In this document: piece after piece, positions 53,076 to 61,613 of the stretch
Layout of the letters: the number at the start of each line of letters is the position of its first letter
Numbering within the stretch: the first letter of the stretch is position 1
Assembly (NCBI GenBank): GCA_016194905.1
Contig: JACQAP010000019.1
Location: 248,001 to 312,000, forward strand
Length of the DNA stretch: 64,000 nucleotides
Direction of reading: 5' to 3'
From: Betaproteobacteria bacterium
GTDB taxonomy: Bacteria; Pseudomonadota; Gammaproteobacteria; Burkholderiales; JACQAP01
Notes under the pieces: generated by a model
What the model was told of the DNA's origin: nothing
The model's input: the letters and a program-made list of their open reading frames with translations, nothing else
The model's database searches: none
Made by a program: the position numbers and the translations under genes

Positions 53076-53648
53076 ATGAACCAGGCGTTGATTTTCCTGC
53101 TCGAAACTTTTCTTGGCTTGTTTTCGCTGGCGCTGCTGCTGCGGTTCTATCTGCAGGCGGTACGCGCAGCAGCACGCAATCCGCTGTCCCAGTTTCTCAC
53201 TGCGCTTACTGATTTTATCGTGCGTCCGACGCGGCGGGTGGTTCCGGGGTTGTGGGGTTACGACCTGTCCACGCTGCTGCTGGCATGGCTCACTGAGCTG
53301 CTCCTGGTCGGCGGCGTGCTCGCGTTGAAGGGTTATCAGCTCGGGCCTGGCGTGGGGACCGCGGTAATCGGGTTGATGCTGCTGGCGGCGCTGAACCTGC
53401 TGAAACTGTTCACCTACATCCTGATGGTCGCCGTATTCGCGCAGGCCATCCTGTCCTTCATTGCTCCCCGCGGCCCGGCGACGTCCATCCTCGCGAGCCT
53501 CACACGGCCCTTCCTCGGCGTTTTCCAGCGCCGCATCCCGCCGATCGGCGGCGTGGATCTTTCCCCGCTGTTTGTGCTGGTCATTTGTCAGATAGTGCTG
53601 ATGTGGCCGGTGACCTCCCTCGAACTCGCGCTCACCCGCATGCTGTGA
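53076..53648 (+). CDS. yggT: YggT family membrane protein
   Basis: 190 residues with two YGGT repeats, each a helix followed by a conserved segment, ARNPLSQFLTALTDFIVRPTRRVVPG and APRGPATSILASLTRPFLGVFQRRIPP. These proteins are linked to osmoprotection or cell division; the role is unsettled. The order proC-yggT-yggU is typical. Confidence 0.88.
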   Translation: MNQALIFLLETFLGLFSLALLLRFYLQAVRAAARNPLSQFLTALTDFIVRPTRRVVPGLWGYDLSTLLLAWLTELLLVGGVLALKGYQLGPGVGTAVIGLMLLAALNLLKLFTYILMVAVFAQAILSFIAPRGPATSILASLTRPFLGVFQRRIPPIGGVDLSPLFVLVICQIVLMWPVTSLELALTRML

Positions 53649-53657
53649 TCAATCCGC

Positions 53658-53966
53658 ATGCTCGAATCCTGGTATCGCTACGATCCGGATCGCGGCCTGC
53701 TGACGCTAAGCCTGCATGTGCAGCCCAATGCCCGGCGCACCGAGGTCGCGGGATTGCACGGCGGCCGACTCAAGGTGCGCGTTGCCGCACCGGCCGTCGA
53801 AGGCAAAGCCAATGACTTGCTCGTCGGTTTTCTGGCGGACAAGTTTGATCTGCCGGACGGGCGGGTTATGATTCGCCGTGGCAGCCACGGGCGCACCAAG
53901 ACCGTCGAAATTTACGGCCAGGCAGCTTCCCTCCTGGCGCGGGTGAAAGAGCTTCTGCACTCATGA
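53658..53966 (+). CDS. DUF167 family protein (YggU-like)
   Basis: 102 residues with the DUF167 core LSLHVQPNARRTEVAGLHGGRLKVRVAAPAVEGKANDLLVGFLAD followed by VMIRRGSHGRTKTVEIYG. Function unknown; the fold is small alpha/beta. It starts 9 bp after yggT stop and its stop overlaps the start of the next gene (ATGA). Confidence 0.88.
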   Translation: MLESWYRYDPDRGLLTLSLHVQPNARRTEVAGLHGGRLKVRVAAPAVEGKANDLLVGFLADKFDLPDGRVMIRRGSHGRTKTVEIYGQAASLLARVKELLHS

Positions 53967-55903
53967 CCAGCGATCTCGAGAATCAGGTATCCGCGTACCA
54001 GCAGTGGCGCGATGAACTGCGCGATTGTATCCAGGCCTATCAGAACTGGCTGGAAGATCACGGCCACGCCGATATCCAGCGCAGCCTGCGCATTTACGAC
54101 CTGGTTGAAAGCCTGCGCAACGACCGCATGATCCTGGCCTTTCTCGCGGAATTCTCGCGCGGCAAGACGGAATTGATCAACGCGATGTTCTTCTCCGACT
54201 TCAAGCAACGCCTGCTGCCGTCCGATGTCGGCCGTACGACCATGTGCCCGACCGAAATCTTCTACGATGCCAGTGAAGAGCCTTACATCAAACTGTTGCC
54301 CATCGAGTCGCGCAAAAGCGACGAGAGCATCGCCGCGCTCAAGCACAAGCCGGTCGAGTGGGTAAAAATCAAGCTCAATCTGGCCTCCCAGGAAGAAATG
54401 GCTACGGCGATGTCCAGCCTTGCCCAGGTGAAGTCGGTCGCGGTGGAAGAAGCAGGCGCACTCGGGCTGCTCGACGAAACCGACTTCGTGACCACGACCG
54501 TAGTGGTGAAGTACGGCGGCAAAGTGGAAATTCCGTGCTGGCGCCATGCCCTGGTCAACTACCCGCATCCGCTGCTGAAAAAGGGGCTGGTCATCCTCGA
54601 TACGCCAGGGCTGAATGCGCTCGGCACCGAGCCGGAACTGACGCTGTCCATGATTCCGAGCGCGCACGCGGTCTTGTTCCTGCTGGCGATGGATACGGGG
54701 GTCACCAAGTCCGATCTCGATGTCTGGCAAAAATACGTGCAGAGCTATGTCACGCGCCGCATCGCCGTGCTGAACAAGATCGACCTGATGTGGGACGATT
54801 TGAAGTCCGACGAACAGATCGAAATAGGCGTCGAGCGCCAGCTCGTCGAGACGGCGAGAATTCTCGGTCTGCCGCGCGATCATGTCATAGCGCTTTCCGC
54901 GCAGAAGGGCCTGATTGCGCGCATACGCGGTGATGTGAGCCTGCTGGCAAAAAGCCGGATCGAAGTGCTGGAGCGCCTGCTGGCGGAGGAAATCATCCCG
55001 TCGAAACAACAGATCCTGCGCGCGGCCGTCTCCAGGGAAATCGGCAACATGCTCGAAACGTCCCTGCAAAGCACAACTGCCCAGCTTGCCAGCACGCGCG
55101 GCGAGTTGCAGGAGATGTCCAAGCTCTCAGGAAAGAATCGGGATCTTGCAAAACTGCTCCTGGCCAGGCTGGAGCAGGACAAGGCCGGTTACCTGAGGCA
55201 CATGGAGAGCTTCAAGCGCTCCTATGCGACAGTGCTGAAGCAGGGAAATGTGCTGATCGGTACATTGGCGGACGATCGCCTCGACGAGATGATGAGCCGC
55301 AGCCTCGAGGCGATCGAAGGCAGCTGGACCACCGCCGGCCTGATGCGCAGCATGCAGGCACTGTTCGACACCTTCTCGCGGCAGGCGGAAAAGATCCTCA
55401 ACTTCTCCGGCGAAACCCGCAACTACGTGGACGGCGTGTACACCGAATTCCACAAGATGTACGGCTTTCCGAAGATGACGCCGCCGGTGCTGAATCTCGA
55501 GCGCCACATCCTGCGCATGCACTCGCTGCATCAGAGCACCGAGCGCTTCTGCAAGGATCCGGTCAATGTAATGACCGAGAAGCACTTTCTCGTGCGCCGC
55601 TTCTACGGTGGCCTGGTGGCGCATGCGCGCGAATTATTCAGCCACCTTCGGCTGGAGCTCGACGCCTGGGTCAATTCGGCATTGATGCCGTTGTCCCTGC
55701 AGCTCAAGGAGCACCAGAAACTCCTGGAACGCAAAGTTGAAAATCTGCGCAAAGTCGTGGGTGACATCAATACGCTCCAGGAACGCGTACGCCAGCTTGA
55801 ACAGCAGCAACTGCAACTCGGCAAGCAAGTCGAGGAACTCACGCAGATTCGCGACGTGCTGCAGCGCGATCCGGCGGAGATGAAAGTAGCGAAGGTCGCA
55901 TAG
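53963..55903 (+). CDS. Dynamin-like GTPase
   Basis: 646 residues: P-loop region LAEFSRGKTELINAMF (residues 61-76; the first Gly of GxxxxGKT is replaced by Ala/Glu), G3 DTPGLNALG near 212, G4 LNKIDLMWDD near 271, and a long helical C-terminal part with coiled coil (about 570-640, LQERVRQLEQQQLQLGKQVEEL). The architecture is that of the bacterial dynamin-like/LeoA-type proteins, often membrane-remodelling. Start codon overlaps the DUF167 stop. Confidence 0.85.
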   Translation: MTSDLENQVSAYQQWRDELRDCIQAYQNWLEDHGHADIQRSLRIYDLVESLRNDRMILAFLAEFSRGKTELINAMFFSDFKQRLLPSDVGRTTMCPTEIFYDASEEPYIKLLPIESRKSDESIAALKHKPVEWVKIKLNLASQEEMATAMSSLAQVKSVAVEEAGALGLLDETDFVTTTVVVKYGGKVEIPCWRHALVNYPHPLLKKGLVILDTPGLNALGTEPELTLSMIPSAHAVLFLLAMDTGVTKSDLDVWQKYVQSYVTRRIAVLNKIDLMWDDLKSDEQIEIGVERQLVETARILGLPRDHVIALSAQKGLIARIRGDVSLLAKSRIEVLERLLAEEIIPSKQQILRAAVSREIGNMLETSLQSTTAQLASTRGELQEMSKLSGKNRDLAKLLLARLEQDKAGYLRHMESFKRSYATVLKQGNVLIGTLADDRLDEMMSRSLEAIEGSWTTAGLMRSMQALFDTFSRQAEKILNFSGETRNYVDGVYTEFHKMYGFPKMTPPVLNLERHILRMHSLHQSTERFCKDPVNVMTEKHFLVRRFYGGLVAHARELFSHLRLELDAWVNSALMPLSLQLKEHQKLLERKVENLRKVVGDINTLQERVRQLEQQQLQLGKQVEELTQIRDVLQRDPAEMKVAKVA

Positions 55904-55972
55904 CAGCAAGAACGGGGATGAGCCCGGGATCGCTTGCTGTCCGGACAACACAAGAACAATCGCTGACCTCCC

Positions 55973-56335
55973 ATGTCTATTACCAGAGATTTCTCCCTCT
56001 CCGCGATCGTTGCGGGCTTCGTCACGGTTCTGGTCGGGTTCACGAGTTCGGCAGTCATTTATGTGCTGATCGGGCTGTTCGGCGCGACGGTCGGTGCGCT
56101 GTTCACCGCGCTTCCGCATGAACTCGTTGCCGCCATAGCGGGCCTTGCGCTGATCGGCACGATCGGCAACGGTCTCGCGGCTGCGATGGCGGCCGAACGC
56201 GACCGGGAGGCCGCGCTGGTCACCTTCCTCGTTACCGCCTCGGGCGTGACGCTCTTCGGGATAGGGTCGGCGTTCTGGGGCTTGGTCGCAGGCGGTCTGG
56301 CGTTGCCGATACTGCATCCAAAAGCAAAAGGCTGA
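55973..56335 (+). pseudogene. benE: BenE (benzoate/H+ symporter) with internal deletion
   Basis: The 120-residue frame joins the BenE N-terminus (SLSAIVAGFVTVLVGFTSSAV) directly to its C-terminus (YVLIGLFGATVGALFTALPHELV, REAALVTFLVTASGVTLFGIGSAFWGLVAG). Full-length BenE is about 390 residues, so roughly 270 residues of the membrane core are missing between codons near 28-30. The frame remains open, but the product can hardly transport. Probably a recent in-frame deletion. Confidence 0.75.
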
Positions 56336-56376
56336 CCGCGAAAGCACAGGACTTCCGGCACGCGGTACTTCTCTTA

Positions 56377-57831
56377 TTACATCAAAACGATGTCGTACTG
56401 CTCTTGCGTGTAGATCGTTTCCACCTGAAGTGAAATCGGCTTGCTGATGAATTCCTCGAGCATCGCCAGGCTCTGCGATTCCTCGTCGAGGAACATGTCG
56501 ATGACTTTTTGCGAGGCGAGGATGCGGAATTCCCGCGCGTCGAACTGCCGTGATTCGCGCACCAGCTCGCGCAGGATTTCGTAGCAAATCGTCTGCGCGG
56601 TTTTGACCTCGCCGCGCGCCTGACAGGTCGGGCAGGGTTCGCACAGGATATGTGCGAGGCTCTCGCGGGTGCGCTTTCTCGTCATCTCCACCAGTCCGAG
56701 ATGCGTGAAGCCGTTCACCGTCATGCGCGTGCGATCGGGCAGCAAAGCTTTCTTGAACTCCGAGATGACCGCATTGCGGTGCACTTCGTTGTCCATGTCG
56801 ATGAAGTCGATGATGATGATGCCGCCCAGGTTGCGCAGGCGCAACTGGCGCGCGATCACCTGTGACGCTTCGAGGTTGGTCTTGAAGATGGTCTCGTCGA
56901 AATTGCGGCCGCCGACAAAGCCGCCGGTATTCACATCGATCGTGGTCAGCGCCTCCGTCTGGTCGATGATCAGATAGCCGCCGGACTTGAGCGGCACACG
57001 GCGTGCGAGTGCCCGCTCTATTTCGTCTTCGACGGCATACAGGTCGAACAGCGGCCGGTCGCCGGTGTAGTGATGGATGCGATCGACAAAGGACAATGTG
57101 TACTCGGTCGCAAACGCCTGCATGCGCTGGAAGGTCTCGCGCGAATCCACCAGGATGCGGCCGCTTTCGTCGTTGACGAAATCGCGCAGCACGCGCAGCG
57201 ACAGACTCAGGTCCTGGTAAAGCAGCGCCGGCGTGGCAACGGTGCGCGATTTTTCCTGGATGTCGGACCACAGCTTGCGCAGATATTCGATGTCGGCGCC
57301 AAGCTCTTTTTCGCTGGCGGTCTCCGCCATGGTGCGCACGATGTAGCCGCCGGTTTCATCGGCGGAAATCAGGTGCTGCAGTTTTTCGCGCAGCAATGCG
57401 CGCTCGTTTTCGTCCTCGATGCGCTGCGAAATGCCGATGTGGGATTCCTGCGGCAGATGGACCAGCAGGCGACCGGCGATGCTGATCTGCGTCGACAGCC
57501 GCGCACCTTTTGTCCCGATCGGATCCTTGATGACCTGCACCAGCAGCTTCTGGCCGTCGTGCAGGATGCGTTCGATCGGTTTGGCGTCTTCATGGTTCTG
57601 GCGATGGAACCAGATGTCGGCCACGTGCAGGAAAGCGGCGCGGTCCAGACCGATCTGGATGAACGCCGATTGCATGCCCGGCAACACGCGGCTGACCTCG
57701 CCGACATAGATGTTGCCCACTATGCCGCGGCTGGCGCTGCGTTCAATGTGCAATTCCTGGACGACACCCTGCTGCATCACCGCGACCCGGGTTTCCTGCG
57801 GGGTGACGTTGATCAGGATTTCCTCGTTCAC
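56377..57831 (-). CDS. rng: Ribonuclease G
   Basis: 484 residues, RNase E/G family: N-terminal S1 domain (GNIYVGEVSRVLPGMQSAFIQIGLDRAAFLH), catalytic metal sites in DQTEALTTIDVNTGGFVG and IIDFIDMDNEVHR, Zn-link cysteines in CEPCPTCQARG near 396. No long C-terminal scaffold, so RNase G rather than E. The start is GTG 57831, overlapping the maf stop (GTGA). Confidence 0.93.
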   Translation of the reverse strand: MNEEILINVTPQETRVAVMQQGVVQELHIERSASRGIVGNIYVGEVSRVLPGMQSAFIQIGLDRAAFLHVADIWFHRQNHEDAKPIERILHDGQKLLVQVIKDPIGTKGARLSTQISIAGRLLVHLPQESHIGISQRIEDENERALLREKLQHLISADETGGYIVRTMAETASEKELGADIEYLRKLWSDIQEKSRTVATPALLYQDLSLSLRVLRDFVNDESGRILVDSRETFQRMQAFATEYTLSFVDRIHHYTGDRPLFDLYAVEDEIERALARRVPLKSGGYLIIDQTEALTTIDVNTGGFVGGRNFDETIFKTNLEASQVIARQLRLRNLGGIIIIDFIDMDNEVHRNAVISEFKKALLPDRTRMTVNGFTHLGLVEMTRKRTRESLAHILCEPCPTCQARGEVKTAQTICYEILRELVRESRQFDAREFRILASQKVIDMFLDEESQSLAMLEEFISKPISLQVETIYTQEQYDIVLM

Positions 57832-58448
57832 AGCAGCTGGAAGCCGAGATGAGTCAAGAGGCGCGAGGTTTCGAACATAGGCAGTCCGACCACGCCGCTG
57901 TAGCTGCCGTTGATGGATTCGATGAACATCGACGCCTTGCCCTGGATGCCGTAGGCCCCGGCCTTGTCCATCGGGTCGCCGCTGGCGACGTAGCGTCGGA
58001 TCTCGTCGTCGGAAAGCTCGCGCAAGCGCACTTCGGTGACCGAAAGGGCCTCCTGCAGCGAATCGTGGAATTTGACGGCCACCGCGGTATAGACCTGATG
58101 CACCGTGCCGGAGAGCTGCTTGAGCATGGCCACCGCTTCCTCGCGGTCTTTGGGTTTGGCGAGAATGGTGTCGTTGAAAGCGACCGTGGTGTCGCCCGCC
58201 AGCACCGGGTGGCGCATGAGGCGTCGCTGCTCCAGGCGCAACCAGCCTGCTTCCGCCTTCAGTCGGGCGACGCGCACGACATAGTCGCGCGGCAATTCGT
58301 TGCCGATCTGCGATTCGTCGAAATCGGCATCGCGGCCGGCGCCTTCGCGCAGCAGCAGCATCTCGAAGTTCACGCCCATCTGCTTGAGCAGGTCACGGCG
58401 GCGCGCACTGCGCGAGGCGAGGTAGATATGTTTTTCCAGCGACGGCAC
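57828..58448 (-). CDS. maf: Maf-like nucleotide pyrophosphatase
   Basis: 206 residues: SARRRDLLKQMGVNFE at the N-terminus, AGDTTVAFNDTILAKPKDREEAVAMLKQL with the conserved Asp, TAVAVK, and AGAYGIQGKASMFIESINGSYSGVVGLP. Members hydrolyse dTTP, UTP or modified nucleotides; the subclass (YhdE versus YceF) cannot be settled. Confidence 0.9.
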   Translation of the reverse strand: MPSLEKHIYLASRSARRRDLLKQMGVNFEMLLLREGAGRDADFDESQIGNELPRDYVVRVARLKAEAGWLRLEQRRLMRHPVLAGDTTVAFNDTILAKPKDREEAVAMLKQLSGTVHQVYTAVAVKFHDSLQEALSVTEVRLRELSDDEIRRYVASGDPMDKAGAYGIQGKASMFIESINGSYSGVVGLPMFETSRLLTHLGFQLL

Positions 58449-58491
58449 GTGTGTTCGGCTCTTGGTTTTGTCGGCGCCGAAATCGGCGGCG

Positions 58492-58974
58492 CTATTCCCG
58501 GTGATAAGGGTGGTTCCGGATCATCGACATTGCGCGGTAAAGCTGTTCGGCGAGCAACACCCGCACCATGGCATGCGGAAGCGTCATCGCCGAAAGGGCA
58601 AGCAGGAGATCGGCGTTGGCTTTCAGTTCCTGATCGAGCCCATCGGCACTGCCAATCATGAAAGCAACGTCGCTTCCCCCCCGCATCCAGGCCGCCAGCT
58701 TGCGGGCCAGTTCGGCTGTGGTGAGCTGCTTACCGCGTTCGTCCAGCGCTATTCTTACACAGCCCGGCGGGAGGGCAGCAAGGAAGCGGGCCTTTTCCAC
58801 GGCGAGTATCCGGAAAATCGATGCCGCCGACTGGGCCCGGCCGCTCCGGGGGGCGGGTTTGATCTCGGTAACTTCGATGCGCGCCTCGCGTGGCATGCGC
58901 CGGACATAGTCCTCGAACCCGGCCACCACCCAGGCGGGCGGTTTATGGCCGATGGCGAGGATATGCAGCTTCAA
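58492..58974 (-). CDS. rlmH: 23S rRNA pseudouridine-1915 N3-methyltransferase RlmH
   Basis: 160 residues, SPOUT fold with the trefoil knot: [59 protein letters not shown] and the invariant ending NHPYHRE. TTG 58974 is chosen as start because similarity begins there (LKLHILAIG); upstream codons read into rsfS spacing. Confidence 0.93.
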   Translation of the reverse strand: MKLHILAIGHKPPAWVVAGFEDYVRRMPREARIEVTEIKPAPRSGRAQSAASIFRILAVEKARFLAALPPGCVRIALDERGKQLTTAELARKLAAWMRGGSDVAFMIGSADGLDQELKANADLLLALSAMTLPHAMVRVLLAEQLYRAMSMIRNHPYHRE

Positions 58975-58987
58975 TCGGAAGGGAGGC

Positions 58988-59374
58988 TTACAAGGCGGCC
59001 GGCGGTTCGGCGCCGGGAGCGTTTCTCCAGGTGGTCGCATGCGGGGAGGGCGGCCTGCCGCCCCACAATTGCTCGAGGTTGTAATAGCTGCGAATCTCCG
59101 GCTGCATTACATGCACGATGATGTCGCCCAGGTCGACCAGCACCCATTCCCCGGTCTTTTCGCCTTCCAGACCCTGGACGCGTACCCCCAGCTCCCTGAG
59201 CTTCTCCTGCACGTTTCTTGCCAGCGCCTTGGTCTGGCGCGCCGATTCGGCGGTGGCGACGATCATGTAATCGAACAGGGACGTCATTTTCCTGACGTCG
59301 AGGACGGTGATGTCCCTGGCCTTGATTTCTTCCAGGGCCTCGACGGCGGCTTGTTTCACGGCTTCAACGTGCAT
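58988..59374 (-). CDS. rsfS: Ribosomal silencing factor RsfS
   Basis: 128 residues: [36 protein letters not shown], then [38 protein letters not shown]. It blocks subunit joining by binding L14. ATG 59374 overlaps the end of nadD by 11 bp. The C-terminal 18 residues beyond YYNLEQLW are a non-conserved tail. Confidence 0.92.
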   Translation of the reverse strand: MHVEAVKQAAVEALEEIKARDITVLDVRKMTSLFDYMIVATAESARQTKALARNVQEKLRELGVRVQGLEGEKTGEWVLVDLGDIIVHVMQPEIRSYYNLEQLWGGRPPSPHATTWRNAPGAEPPAAL

Positions 59375-60035
59375 CGCGTTCCTTGTAAAGACGGTTGGTT
59401 TCAATGTAATCGAGAACCGCATCCGGGACCAGATAGCGCGCACTCCCGCCGCCGGCCAGCAGTCCCCGGATCTGGGTCGCGGCAATGTCCAACGCAGTGA
59501 TTTCCCTGGCGTAAACGGTCCCGGCACTGTCTCGCCGCAGAATTCCGGTGGAAGCGGCCAGCCGCTGCAGGTAGATCTTGCGCAGCGGCCCCGGCAGGGA
59601 AGACTGCAACTGCTGCGGGGAAAAGCCCGGGCGGTGCGCGATCACGATATGGGCCAGGTCGAACAGCTCTTCCCAACGGTGCCAGGTGGTCAATGCGGAA
59701 AAAGCGTCCGATCCCATCAACAGACACAGCGGGCGGTCGCCAAGTTCGGCCCGCAATTCATTCAGCGTGTCGAAGGTGTAGCAAACGCCCTGGCGGCGGA
59801 TTTCGCGGTCGTCCGCCTCGAAGCGCGGATTGCCGGCAATCGCCAGGCGCACCATCTCCATCCTGTGAGCCCCGGTCACCTTCGGAGTTCCTCGATGCGG
59901 CGGCGCGCCGGTCGGAATGAAGCGAACCTTGGACAGGCCGATGCCGTCCGCGAGCTCTTCGGCCAGGCGCAGATGGGCGCAATGAACCGGATCGAAGGTT
60001 CCGCCCAGTACGCCGATTGGGGTTGATGAACTCAA
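59364..60035 (-). CDS. nadD: Nicotinate-nucleotide adenylyltransferase NadD
   Basis: 223 residues: GVLGGTFDPVHCAHLRLAEELA with HxGH-like signature, and LDIAATQIRGLL near the C-terminus. It makes NaAD from nicotinate mononucleotide. The first codon used is TTG 60035; no ATG lies close to the conserved start. The operon continues nadD-rsfS-rlmH-maf-rng with small gaps or overlaps. Confidence 0.92.
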   Translation of the reverse strand: MSSSTPIGVLGGTFDPVHCAHLRLAEELADGIGLSKVRFIPTGAPPHRGTPKVTGAHRMEMVRLAIAGNPRFEADDREIRRQGVCYTFDTLNELRAELGDRPLCLLMGSDAFSALTTWHRWEELFDLAHIVIAHRPGFSPQQLQSSLPGPLRKIYLQRLAASTGILRRDSAGTVYAREITALDIAATQIRGLLAGGGSARYLVPDAVLDYIETNRLYKERDAR

Positions 60036-60150
60036 TCTGGGTCAACAGGGAACAGCGCCCCTGAAGGGGTACCGGTCTTCGACCATAAACAGCGAACAGC
60101 GAACGCAAACGACATTTATATTCGACCGATCGCTGTTCGCCGATAACCGT
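60036..60150 (+). repeat. Heptamer/two-hairpin repeat between aceF and nadD
   Basis: GGGAACAGCG units, core CCCCTGAAGGGG (60058-60069) - TACC - GGTCTTCGACC (60074-60084) - ATAAA, then CAGCGAACAGCGAACG, and inverted CGCTGTTCGCCG with CCGTTCAC near 60131-60153. No gene is seen in this interval. Nearly the entire spacer is the repeat. Confidence 0.75.
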
Positions 60151-61473
60151 TCACAAAAGGACGCGGCGGATATCCGAGAGGGTGGTTGACAAGTTGGTAA
60201 TGAACCGCGCGCCTTGCGCGCCGTCCACCGCGCGGTGATCGTAGGACAGCGACAGCGGCATCATCAGTCGCGGTACGAACTGTCCGTCCTTCCAGACCGG
60301 TTTCGTCGACGACTTCGATACCCCGAGGATCGCGATTTCGGGAGCATTGATGATCGGCGTGAAATGTGTGCCGCCGATTCCACCCAGGCTCGATATGGAG
60401 AACGTCCCGCCCTGCATCTCGGCCGGCCCCAGCTTGCCGTCGCGCGCCTTCGCGCTGGTCTCCGCGAGTTCCTTCGCCAGTTGCAGGACGCCTTTCTGAT
60501 CGACGTTGCGAACCACCGGCACCACCAGCCCACCCGGTGTATCGACTGCGACACCGATGTGATAGTAGCGCTTCAGAATCAGCGCATCGCCCGCGGGCGC
60601 GAGCGAAGAATTGAATTCCGGATGGTTCTTCAGCGCAGCGACGACGGCCTTCATGATGAAGGCGAGCGGCGTGAGCTTGACGCCCTGCTTCTGCGCTTCA
60701 TCTGCCATGCTCTTGCGGAAGGCTTCGAGTTCGGTGATGTCGGCTTCGTCGTTCTGCGTGACGTGGGGGATGGATACCCAGTTGCGATGCAGGGCCGGGC
60801 CGGAAATTTTCTTGATGCGCGACAGCGCAAGGGTTTCCACCGGGCCGAACTTCGCGAAATCCACTTGTGGCCACGCCGGCAATCCGAGCGACAGTCCTGC
60901 CTCGCCGCCGCTTCCGCCGGACGGTTGTGCCAGCGTGGTTTTGACGAAACCGGCGATATCTTCCTTGAGGATGCGTTCTTTGGGCCCGCTGCCCCTGATG
61001 CGTCCGAGGTCGACACCGAGTTCGCGCGCGAAGCGGCGCACGGAAGGGCTCGCGTGCGCGCGGGAAAATCCTTCTTCGTTGATCGCAGCAGCGACAGGTG
61101 CGGCGACCGGTGGCGCGGGTGCGGGCGTTGCGGCGGCCGGCACCGGCGGTTGGGCCGCGGGAGCTGGCGCTGGAGCAGGTGCGGCGGCGGGTTTCTGTGG
61201 TGCCGCTGCAGGCGCCGGGGCTGCCGCGCCTTCGCTGATTTCCAGGCTGAGGATCGCCGCGCCTTCCGATACCTTGTCGCCGGGTCTTATTTTCAATTCC
61301 TTCACCACACCGGCGAACGGCGCCGGTACTTCCATCGTCGCCTTGTCGGATTCCAGCGTGATCAGCGAATCCTCCGCCTTCACGGTATCGCCCGGCTTGA
61401 CCAGAACTTCGATCACCGGAATGTTCTTGAAGTCGCCGATATCGGGGACGAGGACGTCTCTGAGGCTGCCCAT
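60151..61473 (-). CDS. aceF: Pyruvate dehydrogenase complex dihydrolipoamide acetyltransferase (E2)
   Basis: 440 residues: one lipoyl domain (lysine in LESDKATMEVP near 45), a long Ala/Pro linker (about 85-130), peripheral-subunit-binding domain (HASPSVRRFARELGVDLGRI near 140-160) and the catalytic acetyltransferase domain ending with SYDHRAVDGAQGARFI (DHRxxDG). It links E1 and E3 of the complex. Gene order aceE-aceF on the minus strand with a repeat-filled spacer of 140 bp. Confidence 0.94.
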   Translation of the reverse strand: MGSLRDVLVPDIGDFKNIPVIEVLVKPGDTVKAEDSLITLESDKATMEVPAPFAGVVKELKIRPGDKVSEGAAILSLEISEGAAAPAPAAAPQKPAAAPAPAPAPAAQPPVPAAATPAPAPPVAAPVAAAINEEGFSRAHASPSVRRFARELGVDLGRIRGSGPKERILKEDIAGFVKTTLAQPSGGSGGEAGLSLGLPAWPQVDFAKFGPVETLALSRIKKISGPALHRNWVSIPHVTQNDEADITELEAFRKSMADEAQKQGVKLTPLAFIMKAVVAALKNHPEFNSSLAPAGDALILKRYYHIGVAVDTPGGLVVPVVRNVDQKGVLQLAKELAETSAKARDGKLGPAEMQGGTFSISSLGGIGGTHFTPIINAPEIAILGVSKSSTKPVWKDGQFVPRLMMPLSLSYDHRAVDGAQGARFITNLSTTLSDIRRVLL

Positions 61474-61477
61474 AATT

Positions 61478-61613
61478 TATTCAGTGAATAGTGAATGGTA
61501 AATGATGGATCTGTGAATGTGTGCCCCGCTCGGCGGGATACCGGCCTTTGGCCATAAAGGCGTGAAAGGTGAAGGGTGAACAAACGCAGACTCATTCGCG
61601 CATTCACCGAATT
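61478..61613 (+). repeat. Heptamer/two-hairpin repeat between aceE and aceF
   Basis: TTCAGTGAATAGTGAATGG units, core CCCGCTCGGCGGG (61525-61537) - ATACC - GGCCTTTGGCC (61543-61553) - ATAAA, then GTGAAAGGTGAAGGGTGAAC and the inverted CATTCGCGCATTCACCGAAT near 61592-61612. It fills the spacer between aceE and aceF. Confidence 0.78.
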
